From Chlorops oryzae (Eukaryota; Arthropoda; Insecta; Diptera; Chloropidae), in assembly GCA_020466095.1 (NCBI GenBank), contig CM035808.1:35105002-35169001 (forward strand): 64,000 nucleotides of DNA. The letters are read 5' to 3'. The notes under the pieces are model-generated. The model saw only the letters and a program-made list of their open reading frames with translations. It was not told the DNA's origin and made no database searches. A program made the translations under genes and the position numbers. This document shows, one piece after another, positions 12,701 through 25,900 of the stretch (position 1 is its first letter; each line of letters opens with the position of its first letter).

Positions 12701-13131
12701 CACCAAAAATTTGGAAAAGCGGGGCTCTTGAGGAAAATCTGTTTAGCGTAACCTCTAAGCCTTTGACGAAAAATCTGAAAAAATTCTGAAAAATACGATC
12801 CAAAAAAAATTTGGGACACCTTAATACCCATATTCAAAACATAAGCCTTAACTTATGCATCGTTTTCTTTTCACAAGGTGTAAAATAATGTAACATGCTA
12901 AAACTTTTGGACCTCAAGTATAAATTATAATTTGTGCTATTGAAAATACTAAGGACTTCGAAAATCCTAACGGCTGAACGGAACACCCGGAACGAAAAAT
13001 TTAAAAAAAATTATTTAAAAAAATTTTTTTTATTCCTTGTTATATTATATTAGCAATCAGCCAACATATGTTTCATCTTTTTATGTCAACTAGTTTTTGA
13101 GGAATAAAATTTTGAAAAAAAGGGCAATAAA
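9706..13131. other. No gene recognised; microsatellites and a DINE scrap
   Basis: Holds a (GT)n tract at about 10,897-10,913, long T runs (11,468-11,487; 11,551-11,568; 12,162-12,176) and a fragment at about 12,450-12,560. The fragment matches the 5' part of the DINE-like repeat (TATACCGGACACACTGTGTC and a GACGGACGGACAAAC stretch). Short open frames have no recognisable homology. Confidence 0.5.
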
Positions 13132-14073
13132 CACACTGCACTCAAAAAATTCCGTCGTAGAATCTATGGTATCCGACGTAGAATCTATTATATCCGCAAT
13201 TGATATAGGTCCAATTGCAAGATAGCATAGATTCTACGACAGCTTTGCAGTAGTTTCTACGATGAGGAATGTCATTGATTTCAATGATATATTACGTAGG
13301 TTTAACGATATTCCATCTTAGGAACTATGATGTTATTTCATAGGAACTACAATATCAAATCATAGGAACTACGATATCAAATCTTGAAATTCATTTCGAT
13401 AACTTCTTAATTTTGATATGAATTCTTGTCGGCGGGTTCGATCCTTGCTCCAGCGAGCGTTTTTTTTTTTTTTTTTTTTGAAAAGTAGATAGTTTAACAT
13501 TTACATTATTTAAAAAACTGAGAAATTAAAGATTTTACCAAAATTTGAATGCTTAAACATTTAAAAAAAAGATTCTATAGGAATTTCTTGAAAGAGCTTG
13601 TGCGTGACGTTTTGAAATCAACTCTATTTATTTGGTTGTCAACCTACTTTCTGTTTTCCCCGTAATTATTGCCTTGAAATTTACTGCCTGTTTTATTCTC
13701 CATTTTTCCACAAATTCTTTGCTATTTGACAGGGTTCGAGAACTCGGATCTTTCAGATTACAAGTCTAGCACACTTCAACTACGCCATCGCGTGATATGA
13801 TTTGAGCTTGCTAGTTTTATTACATCAATATAAGTGGGAAACAGTAGAAACTATTAGATTGACAGTAGAACTTATTGTATTTTACGTAGATTCTATGACA
13901 TTTCCATCGTAGATTCTATGATATTTAAATCGTAGAATCTATGATAGACATATTTCTTCCACAGTAGAAACTATTGAATTTACAGTAGAAATTATTGTAT
14001 TTTACGTAGATTCTATTATATTTTTCTACGTCTTCCTATCGTAGAAACAACGATGAAAAATTTTTTCAGTGTG
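13132..14073. mobile_element. Modular TIR element A: tRNA-like core with GTAGAATCTATG-motif arms
   Basis: The termini are CACACTG and CAGTGTG. Both arms (13,155-13,385 and 13,845-14,060) are dense in variants of GTAGAATCTATG, GTAGAAACTATT and GGAACTACGATAT, in inverted orientation between the arms. The core carries a T-arm-like GCGGG-TTCGATC-CTTGC at about 13,434 on the plus strand. On the minus strand it has a tRNA-like segment at about 13,733-13,793 with an A-box-like GGCGTAGTTG. The core resembles that of the element at 55,804-57,993 (shared AGATAG, TTTCTG/TTTCTAC-CCCC and GACAG...CGAAC...TTACAA blocks). No transposase frame and no certain target-site duplication were found. Confidence 0.6.
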
Positions 14074-15059
14074 GGAAGGGAATTTAAAGCGATCAAGAAT
14101 TTCGAGAATTTTTAAGCAGAAGTTAGAACATTCTATTTTTTATTGACGATTAGGATTCTTCCTATTTTCGCCCAGAAAAATATTTAGGGAAAAATTTCCC
14201 GGGCTGAATATTTTCTATACCATTTTTAGAACGAAGTTCTTTATGAAACGATAGCGACAGGGGACCTAGTCGAGAAAAAGTGAAAAACCGCTATAAAATC
14301 CGCGTTACCTAAATTGAAGTTCGCAAAAAAGGATATAATACCTTTGCAAAAAGAAAGAAATATACATATATTTACGTAAAATGACTGCCTGATGCGGCCG
14401 AGATATTATACTTTTTTAGGCGACACTTATTTCCGACGATATCCCGAAAAAACAATTAATTATGAAATTCAGAAACTACACAGACACATACAAGCATAAA
14501 TGCATTCAAACAAAACAAAACAAAACAATATGTGGTGCTGCCAGACTGAACGTTTTCAGAATAACTCCGATTAGTAGGTTGTTGCAAATATATAATATAA
14601 GGGCATTTTAGGTAGCTTATAATTTTTTGCGCTATCAAAGTATACGTCAATTCGTACATAATTAAAACATATTTAAAATCATCGTCTGTACTCCGGGGGC
14701 TGCGGATGTAATATCGGTGTGAAAAATATCGATACTTTAAAACATCTTTATGTATGAAAATTCGCATTTTCGAGACTATCTCATTTGCGATGGAAAACCC
14801 TTTACACGTATGCTTTTTCAGTTCCAGTATATTCTGCTTATCTAACTTAGCACTTTGAGGGCTCAACGCTGTTAAAGTAATTTGAAAGGAAGTAACGAAC
14901 TCACTACTTTGAAGAAAGGAAATCAGAGTTGAAATTTCGATGACAGGTTGACAGAAATATAGGAAATGTGTGACTTAAATGCAACCCTGTGAGTCCGATT
15001 ACTTGTAATAAGCGTATACGTTCAAGAAGCGAAAGTAAGTCAAAGTACTTATTTGTTTT
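14074..15059. other. No gene recognised
   Basis: A 136-codon minus-strand open stretch (14,456-14,866) has no recognisable domain, no splice partner and low-complexity composition; I do not call it a gene. Confidence 0.5.
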
Positions 15060-15664
15060 TATACCCAGCGTAAGCAACGTATATTACGGTATCTTGTAAC
15101 AGCCAGAATAACGCTCCGTAGATATAGACATATATATATATATATTCTTGATCAGGATCAAAAATTCGATTTAGACATTTCCGTCTGTCCGTCCGTCCGT
15201 GTCCGGATCTCCTCCGAAACGGCTGGACCAATCAAGTCTAAATGTGGCACACAGGTATATCGGGGTCCGAGTATGATCCTAACTAAAAATGGAAGACATC
15301 CGCTCACTGCCACGCCCACAAATGGAGAATTTTCATAACTTCCGAAGTAAAAGGCATAGAAGCTTCAAATTCGCAAAATAGGTTCACCAAGGCGAATGAA
15401 AGGTGTAGGAAAAAATGTTATTTGGCCCGCCCACTGCCACGCCCACAAATGAAGATTTTTCGTAACTTCCGAAGTAAAAGGCGTAGAAGCTTCAAATTCG
15501 CAACATAGGTTCAGCAAGGCGAATGAAAGGTGTAGGGAAATAATTTATATGGCCCTCCCACTGCCACGCTTATAAATAGAGAAGCAAAACATAGTGCGCT
15601 CATAACGTCGGGACGCTGGGTATTTCAAAGTCGAGCTTGACCGACTTTAGCTTTCTTACTTGTT
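15060..15664 (+). mobile_element. DINE-1/INE-1-like (Helitron-derived) repeat
   Basis: Starts TATACCCAGCG and contains an (AT)n tract, TTCTTGATCAGGATCA and a GTCTGTCCGTCCGTCC stretch. It then has repeated blocks around CTGCCACGCCCACAAATG, and ends GGGTATTTCAAAGTCGAGC...TTACTTG. These are hallmarks of the abundant Drosophila INE-1/DINE-1 family of non-autonomous Helentrons. The same 3' end (GGGTATTT...hairpin...ACTTGTTT) recurs at 39,150. The two blocks at about 15,305-15,420 and 15,425-15,545 are near-duplicate internal units. Confidence 0.8.
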
Positions 15665-16946
15665 TGTTAATAAAATTAATATTTGGACGGCGTTCTTTTA
15701 AGAATTCAAGAGTTGTTAAAGACATTCTGATATGTTACTCAAAAATACAGCAAAAAATTTCGGGTGGGTGCGTTTTTCGCGTAAGTGCATAAAATTGTCT
15801 GGAAAATAATAGAATGCAGCTAAGCAGAATATACTGTATCGCATTTTCGCTTGTGAAAAACAGTTGAAAACAACAAACAGCCGTCTTGTATACATATATT
15901 TTTCGATTAATAAAAACAATTGAGTTTTGCGAAAAACCTTGCTGCGAATTATATTTACTAACATTTATAAATACCATAATGAACTTCGTTCTTATCTGGT
16001 GTCCTATGACACAACTCAACTTGTTTTTTTAGCAAAAATTCAGAAAAGGAAATCCTTTCATGAGCATTTCAATGTCCAAAGGTCGAAAGAAGTGAGCCGA
16101 AAATTTCAGAATGAGCTCGAAAAGTGCTCATCATTGCTTTAGTGTGTAAATTTTCGTTGGCGTCACCGCCACGGTTAGGGCTTGGTGACACACATGCTCC
16201 AGACATTCGTGCCGGCACGTCCGAATATTGCACTGAGTGCTCAGTTATTTGTGTTACTGTCCGCATAATTTCCGGTAACGGCTGAAGCACTTGCCTGAGC
16301 AGCTTGTGAGGAAATTTTTAAGAATGAAATGCTGTGGAAAAAATTATGTTGAAATGGAGAAATTTCACTTTGACAAAAGAAAAAACCTTTTATTAGGTTA
16401 ATGTTTTTGTTTTTATTTTTTGACGAAAGCACTCACCTGAAGACGAGATCTAAGTATCATCCACATTTTAAGAAAAATAGATAAACGGTGTAAGAAGGAT
16501 CTCAATGAAGGCTGCAAGTCTTTCAATATTCATTTGCCACAAAATGAAGTATTTTTGCACTAAAAAGTAGAGAAATTTAAATCATTTTCATGACGAATAT
16601 AACTTTAAAAAAATATAATTAAAACAGATAATTATTTTGAAAAGAGATGGCTCAGATATAGTTGAGAGAATTTAATTGTAACCAGATCTAAGCGATTACT
16701 TAAGACATTTTTTTGTGTGGCTGAAATGGCTGCACAGGTTGAATTGCGCTTTTGAAACTTAAGCGATTTTATTTCAAAGGGCGTTATGCAAGCCAAAGTC
16801 TTGTTATATTTTATAAAAAAAAAAGGAAAAATTATTAATAATAATAAAAAATGAACTGAATTTTTTTTTTAAACCCATTTCCTCATATTTTTAATTGAAC
16901 ATTAAAATGAATTTTTATTTATTTTTTTTTTCGTTTTCTCCGGCAG
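15665..16946. other. No gene recognised upstream of the first visible Corin exon
   Basis: AT-rich. It ends in a poly-T/pyrimidine tract and CAG acceptor at 16,946, so at least its 3' part is intron of the Corin gene. Confidence 0.55.
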
Positions 16947-19900
16947 AGTAAAAAGACATCAAATGGCAGTTCGGCTTCGGAGAAAACACCCAAGACACTG
17001 AAACCAAGCGGTAATGGCAGCAGCAATAACAACAACAACAACGGCAGAGATAATAACAATATTTGTGGTAAACATACAACAACCGTGAATGGAAAACCAA
17101 TGTGGAATGCAAAAGTGAGTTTCCATGAGTTTCTTGAAGCTTGCTCAAGTCACTTAAGTGCTCAGTCAGTCTACGTATTTCCCCATTCGGGTCTGCGATA
17201 ATCGAAATCCTCTCAGCTGTGGGGAGCCAACAGCATGAAAAGTCAAGTAACGAAAACAAAAGATCTATGTTAGAAATTAATTGAGCCAATTTGATGTGAA
17301 GACTCATGACAAATGAAGGTTTTGCTAAAATCGAAATATTTAAAGAATTAAGAAGATCGAAAAAACAAAGCAATGTTACACTCTGCGTGGGAGAATAGCT
17401 CCTATTTTTTGTAAGTACATTCCCAGACGGTAACCTCTCGCTGATGGGGTCCAAAAAATTAGCAAGGCATCTGATATTTTTTAAGATAAATTTTTCAAAA
17501 GAAGCTTAATCTATTGATGGTGTTCTAAAGCTGAGTGCCTCTGAAAGGATCCGCTATACAGATCGGTTTTTTTAGGCTTTTTCCTTTCGAAGGTGTTTCC
17601 AATGGTCCTCAAAATCTTTTTCAATCTCATAGATGAGAAACCTTGAATGATTGTTCATAGCTCAACTTGAGAGCAAGCCTGGTATAGGTACACCAAATTA
17701 TCCCTGTCGAGCGGGGTTCGCCAGATTTCTAGAAGAGGCTCCGAACTGCGGCGGCACTCCTTTGCAGTGATGATATTTTTTTCGGCCTCACAAGGTTCTG
17801 ACCCTCTGAATACTGACATACCCTTTGCTATGAGGGCGGTGACTTTTTTTTTTGTCAATATTTTGTGTCAAAGGGCCCTTTATTTCTCTCAAGAGGCTAG
17901 CTGACAATTAGTGTTTTGTGACGAATTATTACGGAAATGATGGTCCATAACTCCTGAAATCTTTCGTAAATTTTTGGAAAAGTTTTAAGAAGGAGGTGGT
18001 TGAATAGAATCAGTGAGTCCTTGAAAAGCAAATGTCACGTATAGGAAATGATGGTGAAATCGATTGAGATGGACGGACCCTGCTTTAGAAGGAGCTAAGA
18101 ACAATCAGAAGATGGTCTTTTCAGTATCTAGGTTGTACGAACTCCATACTTTTTCTTAGACTTCCCATAAACCTTTGTCTAGAGATTTTTCGATAGACTA
18201 TTTCAATGAAAATTTTACCCACATCGGCAATTAAAATCTCTCACGTACATATGTATGTATGTATGCAGCTATAAATGAAATGAAGTATGTGAAGAAAGCT
18301 TTTTTCATATTCTGTGCCACCATGAAAAGCCGTTGCTTTGTTCGACCGACCTACAATACCGAACCGGGATGCCACACATCAAGAGTATTCGGTTTCAATC
18401 TTCGTAGGAAAGCCGCGGGTATAAAGCGGTACGCTTCATTGTAACATAACGATAATGATGGCAATGGTGATCATCATGACGACGTCGACGACGATGATGA
18501 TGGAAAAAAGTATGCAAATTTTCAATTTACAGCTTTCCATTTGTGAAATTAACAGCAATCGAACACGTAATCTGTATGAAAAATGTCTGATGTGCTGCGA
18601 TATGCAGCGTCGCGACGGAGAGCGCACGGAGGTGCATTGCATGGGTGCAGCGTATGTCGAACGGTGACGTGACGACGTGAAAATAGCGGAAAATTGCTAT
18701 GGTCAATAAAGCTTTCCCAATATAGGAGGTAGTGTGAGGTATTGTTATTAATTTCTTGCATGCCCCTTTTTATTGTCCTTAATCGAAGCGAACGATTGAG
18801 GAAATTGAGGGAAAAGCGCGATTTTATTTTATTTCATTTCATTTTGTTGCATGTTTGTCAGTCCACGATCGTGAGTGGCCATGGAAAATGCATAAAATGT
18901 CTTCGCGTCAAAATGAGAATTCTGATTGATTGTCGAATTGAATTTGGTGAAAATATCTTTATACATACATACGAAAGGGGGAAAATGTGATTGAAATGAT
19001 CTTGAGTGATCATTCTAATGAAGAGAAACCAAAGAGAATTTAATGATTTATAGGAGAAAAAGTCCTTGAACCCATCATAACCACTCAAAGGGTGCGAGTG
19101 AGCTTTGTCTAGTTTGTATTGATCACATGTGCATGTGCGCATGCGTACCTTCCGACTGGATGTTTTTATGCATCTTATTGATCTGGATGCGATTTGGATG
19201 GGATTGGTTTTAGGCTTTGATGGAGAAGTTAATTTGTTTCTTTTCTTTAACAATTTCCATTTTATGCTCCATCATATTTTATCTATTGATTAAATTTTTT
19301 TAAATTTCTTTTTGATTATTGATTATTATTGAATAATGCAGGAAATTAGAGTGGCGAGTGTAATGCAGGCCTGCACTGCAAAAAATATTGAAAGCGGAGC
19401 TCGAATTTCATTTGATTTCATTCGATTCCATTCCATTTCATCATCGTGTGCCACATATTATTATACGGACAGTATTATATATCGCGAGACGTGTGTGCCC
19501 GACGTATTCACTTTGACTCTCGTGTGTCTACGCACTGCTTGCTGCTGCCTCTTGGCTGCTGCATTGAACGCATGATCTTTCGCTTCGTCGAGGTTTTTTT
19601 TTTCCTAGCACATAATTTCATGCTCACAATAAGAGAAAGTAGGCCTCCAAAGAATGCCTCTTGCCTTTAGCAATAAACCGTTTTTCCTGGTGCAGTAAAA
19701 CCTTTCACATGAGGACACACATTATGTTAATTTCTTCTTTCATGGAATGCTTCCTTTCGTTTTTGGCGGTGAATTCAAAAATGGAACAGATCTCAGAGTA
19801 GATGAAACGATTCCCCGTTTTAAAGAGGCTTCACTTTATTGCTTTAATTGAGCAACGTTTTCAATTTGAAGAAGTTGAGTTTTCGCTGCATTTGCTCGAC

Positions 19901-22900
19901 ACATTTTTTGTTTTCTGGCTAAATTGCAGTTTAACCCGTGAGCGATCTTAGCGTCTGTGGCAACTGCTCTGATTCTCGACACCACGGCGAGCAAGTTGGA
20001 GGTTAATTAAATTTTTAATAACCTTTCTTTTTAGCACAGAGATTTCTTTCTGTAGGTACTGAAATCATATTGAAGTAACTAGTGCTGATGAATCGTTAAA
20101 TGGTCTTTTTCTCTTGTTATTTTTTTATCGGAAGCTGTCGGTCTGTATTTTGAAGTTTTCCAGTCAACGTTTGCACATGAAAAGCGTTCTAAATTCAAAC
20201 AATTTTATTCAGTTACAAATTCGTTGTTTTTTTTTCTCCAGAAGAAAAATTTTTTTTTTTTCTTTTTCTTGGAAAGGTTGAGCCTAGCAGCTGGTTTGGA
20301 AGTCATTTTGGCTGATAAATTACTCTACTCAAATAAGAAGAAGAAGAAGAAGGGGAAAAAACTACTTTAATGGCTCGCGTCGTGATTTATATTTTTAAAT
20401 TGCGCAAACGCGACGTGATTTCGGCCCGTCAATCGGAGGTGTGAGATGGATTAGATATCAAAGCGTGTGCCAGAGTATGAACACGAATAAAACGCTTCAC
20501 TTCGGATTGATTACAAAATTTCGTACAATTTAAAAATTGGTCAAAGTGGATTATGATGCAATTTCGAAGTACGAATAAAAAGAGTAGCAAAGAAATTCAG
20601 GTATATACTGATCAACATCATCAATTTAGGTCATTGTCGCTATTTAGATTAAGAGAGACTCTGGCAGAAAAGAAATGAGAGTGACGGAGACGAAAGACAT
20701 TCCGCCTCCGTCACTCTAATGTGTTTCCTTCCCGCGTCTTGCGTATTTTCTCCCTGTTTCAACCGGGACATTAACGTTGATAGTACCTTTTTCCACAGAT
20801 AGTACATACCTTTTTCGAAAAAAACTGTGCCTTTTTGACGTTTTTTTTTTTTTTGGCAGACGTGCAAATTGTAACATTTTTTGCTGAACAGGGCTCGAAG
20901 CGGCGTTTCTCACATTCTAAATTGGACTAAAATATCCCGAAAAAGCCTAAGTTAGCTTCACTTATTACGAAGTCCGTTCTGTTGGTAATAAAAGGTAATT
21001 TAGTTGGTGCAAAAACGGTGCGCTAACAACTAAGTTTTCGCAGCATGATGATTGAGCGGACTAAATTTTTGGAAATAGAGCACAGTAGCACAATAGTTGA
21101 GTTTACTAAATGCCCCCAACAGGGGCAGACTGGGGGTCAAAGGGCCCACCGGGCGTTTGAAAAATTGGTCACTGCCTAAGAAAAAAGAAAAAAAAATCCT
21201 CACAGCTAAAAATCACAGCGCACTTGTTGCCCACCGGGCATTTGCCTGGTTCCACAAAGGCCCAGTCCGCCCCTGGCCCCCAATGACAGCCACGAAATGG
21301 TAAAATATATATGTATGTAGCAACTTCAATAAAAATATACTTTAAGTGGCTCGGTAGAACCTAAGTAACTACCTAAAGACAGTGTTGGGATATTTTCTTG
21401 AATGGATTTCCCGCAGAAGGGCCTAAAAAAGTATTTTTCCCCTTCTGCTCTCAATAAAATTCTCAAAACATTCCCACTAGCTCACTGGTAAGTATTCCTC
21501 GGATATATTCAGCGCGCATTTAACAAATCCCCCTCTTAAAAGCATCGAAACTGTGCCACTGTTATCCTCCGATCCTCTGAATTCATTTGGATAAGAATTC
21601 CTTCGCTTAAAACGATAAGTTGACTTGATCTTTGATGGTCCAGGGAATGCTGCATACTGTTTTTCACAGACCCATAAATGAGCTTTATAAATGCCATTTT
21701 CATAGTTAAGCTGATTTTAATGATTTATTGGTCCATAAATATTTTTCTGCGAATTTAACAGCGTGAATGGCGAAATCTCCATATTTTGTGCTACGCAAAT
21801 TTAAAATTCCCTTTCCCATTGGATGTAATTTTATTTTTAGAACTCCCACGATGTCGCAACACAACTTAAGAGGTGAAAAGGAGGCGGGAAAGGGTATAAT
21901 TGAACCTTAAAACTTACATTTGCCCCGTATTGAAAAGATTTCCTTGGATTTGCTTAGAAGTTTTTTCCAAGACACCTTTCACATTTATACTATATTCAAC
22001 TCAAAACCATTTGAGAATTATAGTAGCACAATTGTCACAATTCGAACGGAAAAGAAATCACACGGGAAAACTAATATATTAGGTGTAGTAAAAAGAAATT
22101 TTTTTTGCATTAAATTGAGGGCTTTATTTAAGATAGTTAGAATGACCCGATTTAGGTCAAATATGCGCCGTTTTGTTCGATAACTTGTTGCCATTTTAAA
22201 GGTAATTTCATTATGCCTCTCACATAGAAGCCCTCGTTCCTATTAGCAAAAAATTGAGACAGTCGAATTTCAGAAGCCTCTCTTGAAGCGAATGTTTCAC
22301 CAGCAAAATTGTTCGCCATGGACAGGAACAGATGGTAATCACTTGGTGCCAGGTCCGGACTATAAGGTGGATGCAGAAGAACCTCCCAACCAAACTCCGG
22401 AGCTTCTGGCGAGTCACTATCGATGTGTGTGGCCTGGCGTTGTCCTGATGGAACACAATTCCTCTCCTATTGGCCAAAGCTGGCCGCTTATGGGCGATTG
22501 CTTCCTTCAGACGGTCCAATTGTTGACAGTAGAGTTCCGAGTTAAGAGTTTTGCCGTATGGGAGCAGCTCATAGTAGATAATTCCCCGCCAATCCCACCA
22601 AACCACACAGCAAAACCTTCCTGGCCGTCAATCCTGGCTTGGCCACCGTTTCCGCCGGTTCACCGTGTTTCGACCACGACCGTTTTCGCTTGACGTTGTC
22701 GTAAGTGACCCACTTTTCATCACCAGTCACCAACCGCTTCAGAAATGGGTCGATTTTGTTGCGGTTCAGCAGCGATTCGCAGATGGAAATTCGGTCTGAG
22801 GTTTTTTTGCGTTAACTCGTGTGGCACCCATACATCGAGCTTCTTTGTGTATCCAGCCTTATTCAAATGGTTCCAAATGGTTTTTTGTGCAATCTTTAGC

Positions 22901-25900
22901 TCTTTTGCAATCGAAACAGTGCTAACATGACGGTCGGACTCGATAATTTCCATGATTTTATCGACATTTTCGACAATTGGCCTTCCAGTGCGTGGTGCAT
23001 CCTTGACATCGAAGTTACCGGAACGGAATCGACGAAACCAAAATTGCGCATGATTGGCTGTTACAGTATCAGGTCCATAAACGCTATTCACATTTTCAGC
23101 CGCCTGGCTTGCGTTTTCTCCCTTATCGAAGAAAAACTGTAAAATGTAGCGAATTTTCTCTTTGCTGATGTCCATCTTTGACAAGCTCTCAAACAAAACT
23201 GAATCAATCAATCAAAAAAGTGTCAAAAAAGCTTTTTTTAGTAGGAACTGTCATCTTTCTAATGCCCCCTAGCGGAACACGATCGGACTTATACAACGCG
23301 AGATGCAGATAAATAACGCCATCTATTGGAAAAATAATGGATTTCTTTTTACTACACCTAATATGTAGATACCCTACTCGTTGCCTGAATCGGTGATAAA
23401 TTGAACATTACTCTTTGTTTACTTTGTGAAATAAACAATTCCATGTGAATCCCCTTATAGAGCTATAGATAAGCTTTATATGTATTTAGAAAAAAAAATT
23501 AAGGTCATTAGTTTTGTGAGCCTCGACCAATCGGTCGTATTAAAGGCCCCGCTATGTTGTGATTCTGCTGTTCCAAAAAAAAATTAATCTAATCAAGAGA
23601 GCTTTGTTATTTTTTTATTATCAAATTTTACTTTTATTTTCCAAAAACTGTTATTTAATGTTTTTGTGAGGCTTTGAACAGCGGAAGTAACATCGCTCCA
23701 GTGGCGTAATTGGTTAACGCACGGTACTTATAATCAGTAGCTAGTGTCGAAATTCATGAGCAATGCCGGGATTGTGAGTTCGAGCCTCACCTGGAGCAGG
23801 ATTTTTTCCTTTTTTTTTTTAATTTTTTCGTAAGAATTTTTCTTTTTATTGTGACTCTGGGATAGCGTAGGGGGTGCGTGCTATGCTCTTGATCCCAGGG
23901 TCCGAGGTTCGATTCCCGGCACAGGCGAAACGGAGTGTAATGTTCCAAGCCTAGCGCTGGTTTTTAAAAAAATCGCATGCTAGGGGCACACTACATAACA
24001 AGACATACACTCACACAAACACAAGAAAACCTCCTTGGTATGACAATGGGCCGATTAACGGCCTAAGTGGCAGCCACTTCAACCTACCTACTACCCTTCT
24101 TTTTATTCATTTCCCATGAAAATCGTTCATAGAAATAGAACGAAAAAAAAAATGCTTTTTGTCTAAAAATTAACTTCTTGTACAAAACTGGCTTAATCAT
24201 TGCGAACTTTGTAGTTTTTATTCAGACACAATTTTTTATAAAAAAGGCATCCCTGCAATAATACCTCAATAGACCGAAAATTTTTTGGCTCGTTTAGAAA
24301 TAGCTTCCACTGAGTGAAGATGCATAAGAGAAACATGGACAACGCATTTAGATATTTAACTATCTCATCTTATTTTCAAAAAATTTATTGGACATATGGG
24401 GTACCAAAATAATGGAAATCGATCCAGCATTTTGAGTAAAATAAAAAATGTGGATGTTAATTGGACACTTTTCATACCAAAATGACTTCCAAAGTAAAAA
24501 AAAAGATTTAAAAATTTTTCAACATTTTTCACTTTGACCGTTTATTTTTCCCTTAATGGGTGAAATTTTTACCATGAATTTAATTTTGCCTAAAAGCACA
24601 TACATTTGGCTTTCAATTGGGAGAGTTATTTTTTTCGACTTACTGCCTAAAAACTTTAAGGCCCTAACTCCTCAGGGGTGCATTTGTGACACCCCCTCCC
24701 CCATACGATTTTTGTTAGTTCTGACCTCCCCTATCACCCCCTTTGGGGTTGACCTCCCAATGCGGGATACCCTGTATACTTATAATAAAAATTTTATTCA
24801 TTTTTCCGAAGATTGTTCTTCTATTTGCCGCTCCTAAATTGCACAAAATCAACGAGTATGTTCGCCATGTATGCGATTTATTGTTGAAAAAGGCAGTTTT
24901 GAGATTTTTGTGATTTCGGGTGTAGGGACAATTTTCGAAAAACGCCCTTCTGCCACGGCCACTTTTACAATTTATAGGAACATTACTTGCATTAAAAAAT
25001 GTTCAAATATCCAATTTCATTAAAATATCTTGAAAAACTTCGATTTTAGAGCAGTTTTTGTGATTTTCGTAACATACCCTAGAACTGGAGGTACCCCTAA
25101 AAATGGTCCAATTGGGTCCATTCTCGAACTTGCTCTTACCCATGTCCCCGTGAGCACGCATACCAAATTTCGTCCAAAGATTACTCAACTTTGTATTTGG
25201 AGTATTTGGAAAGCAGTCAGAGTTAATGCAGGGATAATACTAGCTTGGAATCAACATAAAAATTGGGCGGATTAGGTATATGCTTTTACATGAAGATGTC
25301 GGCCTCTGTGCCATAGTTGGCTGAGATGCCAATTTACGAAACGAGAGGCCCTGGGTTCGACTCCCAGCTGAGGGCGTGGATGTGTGTGGCGTTTTTTCGG
25401 TTTCTGTTTTTCCATTTTCCACACTAACCTAACCTAGCCTAACGTATACATGAAGATTTTTATATTTAGAAGATAAGTTGTTTTCGTGATTCAGATAAGC
25501 TGCATTTCATGTTTTCCCATGAGAATTGACATCATTATTTTAAAAATAAAAGTAGTTTTTTAAAAATGATTTGGCTGTTTAAATATTTATGGTTGGCACG
25601 ATCGATATTGGGGCCGTATTGCATTCATGAATATAAGTGTAAAATTGAGAATCACTTAAGATGGATCATACAAAACATGTTCAGTTATGATAAACGATCA
25701 TCAGGAGATTTGATTTACCCATGTCCGTCTGGCTACTTTTTTTTATAAAGGCACAGTTTTGATTGCGGAATTAATCTATCGTATAAAGTTAAGCATGAAA
25801 ATTCAAGGATACATTCGTTAGAAATAATAGGCCAGGGAACTTAATCGTCCTTTTTCAAGGATCAATTAAAATGCAAAGGCATGTTCTGAAAATCTCAAAA

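Noticed and set aside
14456..14866. 136-codon minus-strand open stretch
   Set aside because: No recognisable domain, skewed hydrophobic/Cys-rich composition at its end, no splice partners or neighbouring gene structure.
16915..17454. 179-codon minus-strand open stretch
   Set aside because: Runs antisense over the Asn-rich Corin exon; the poly-Cys run is the shadow of AAC/AGC repeats.
25422..25446. CCTAACCTAA tract resembling telomere or subtelomere repeats
   Set aside because: It is the tail of a tRNA-derived SINE, repeated in the other family copies.
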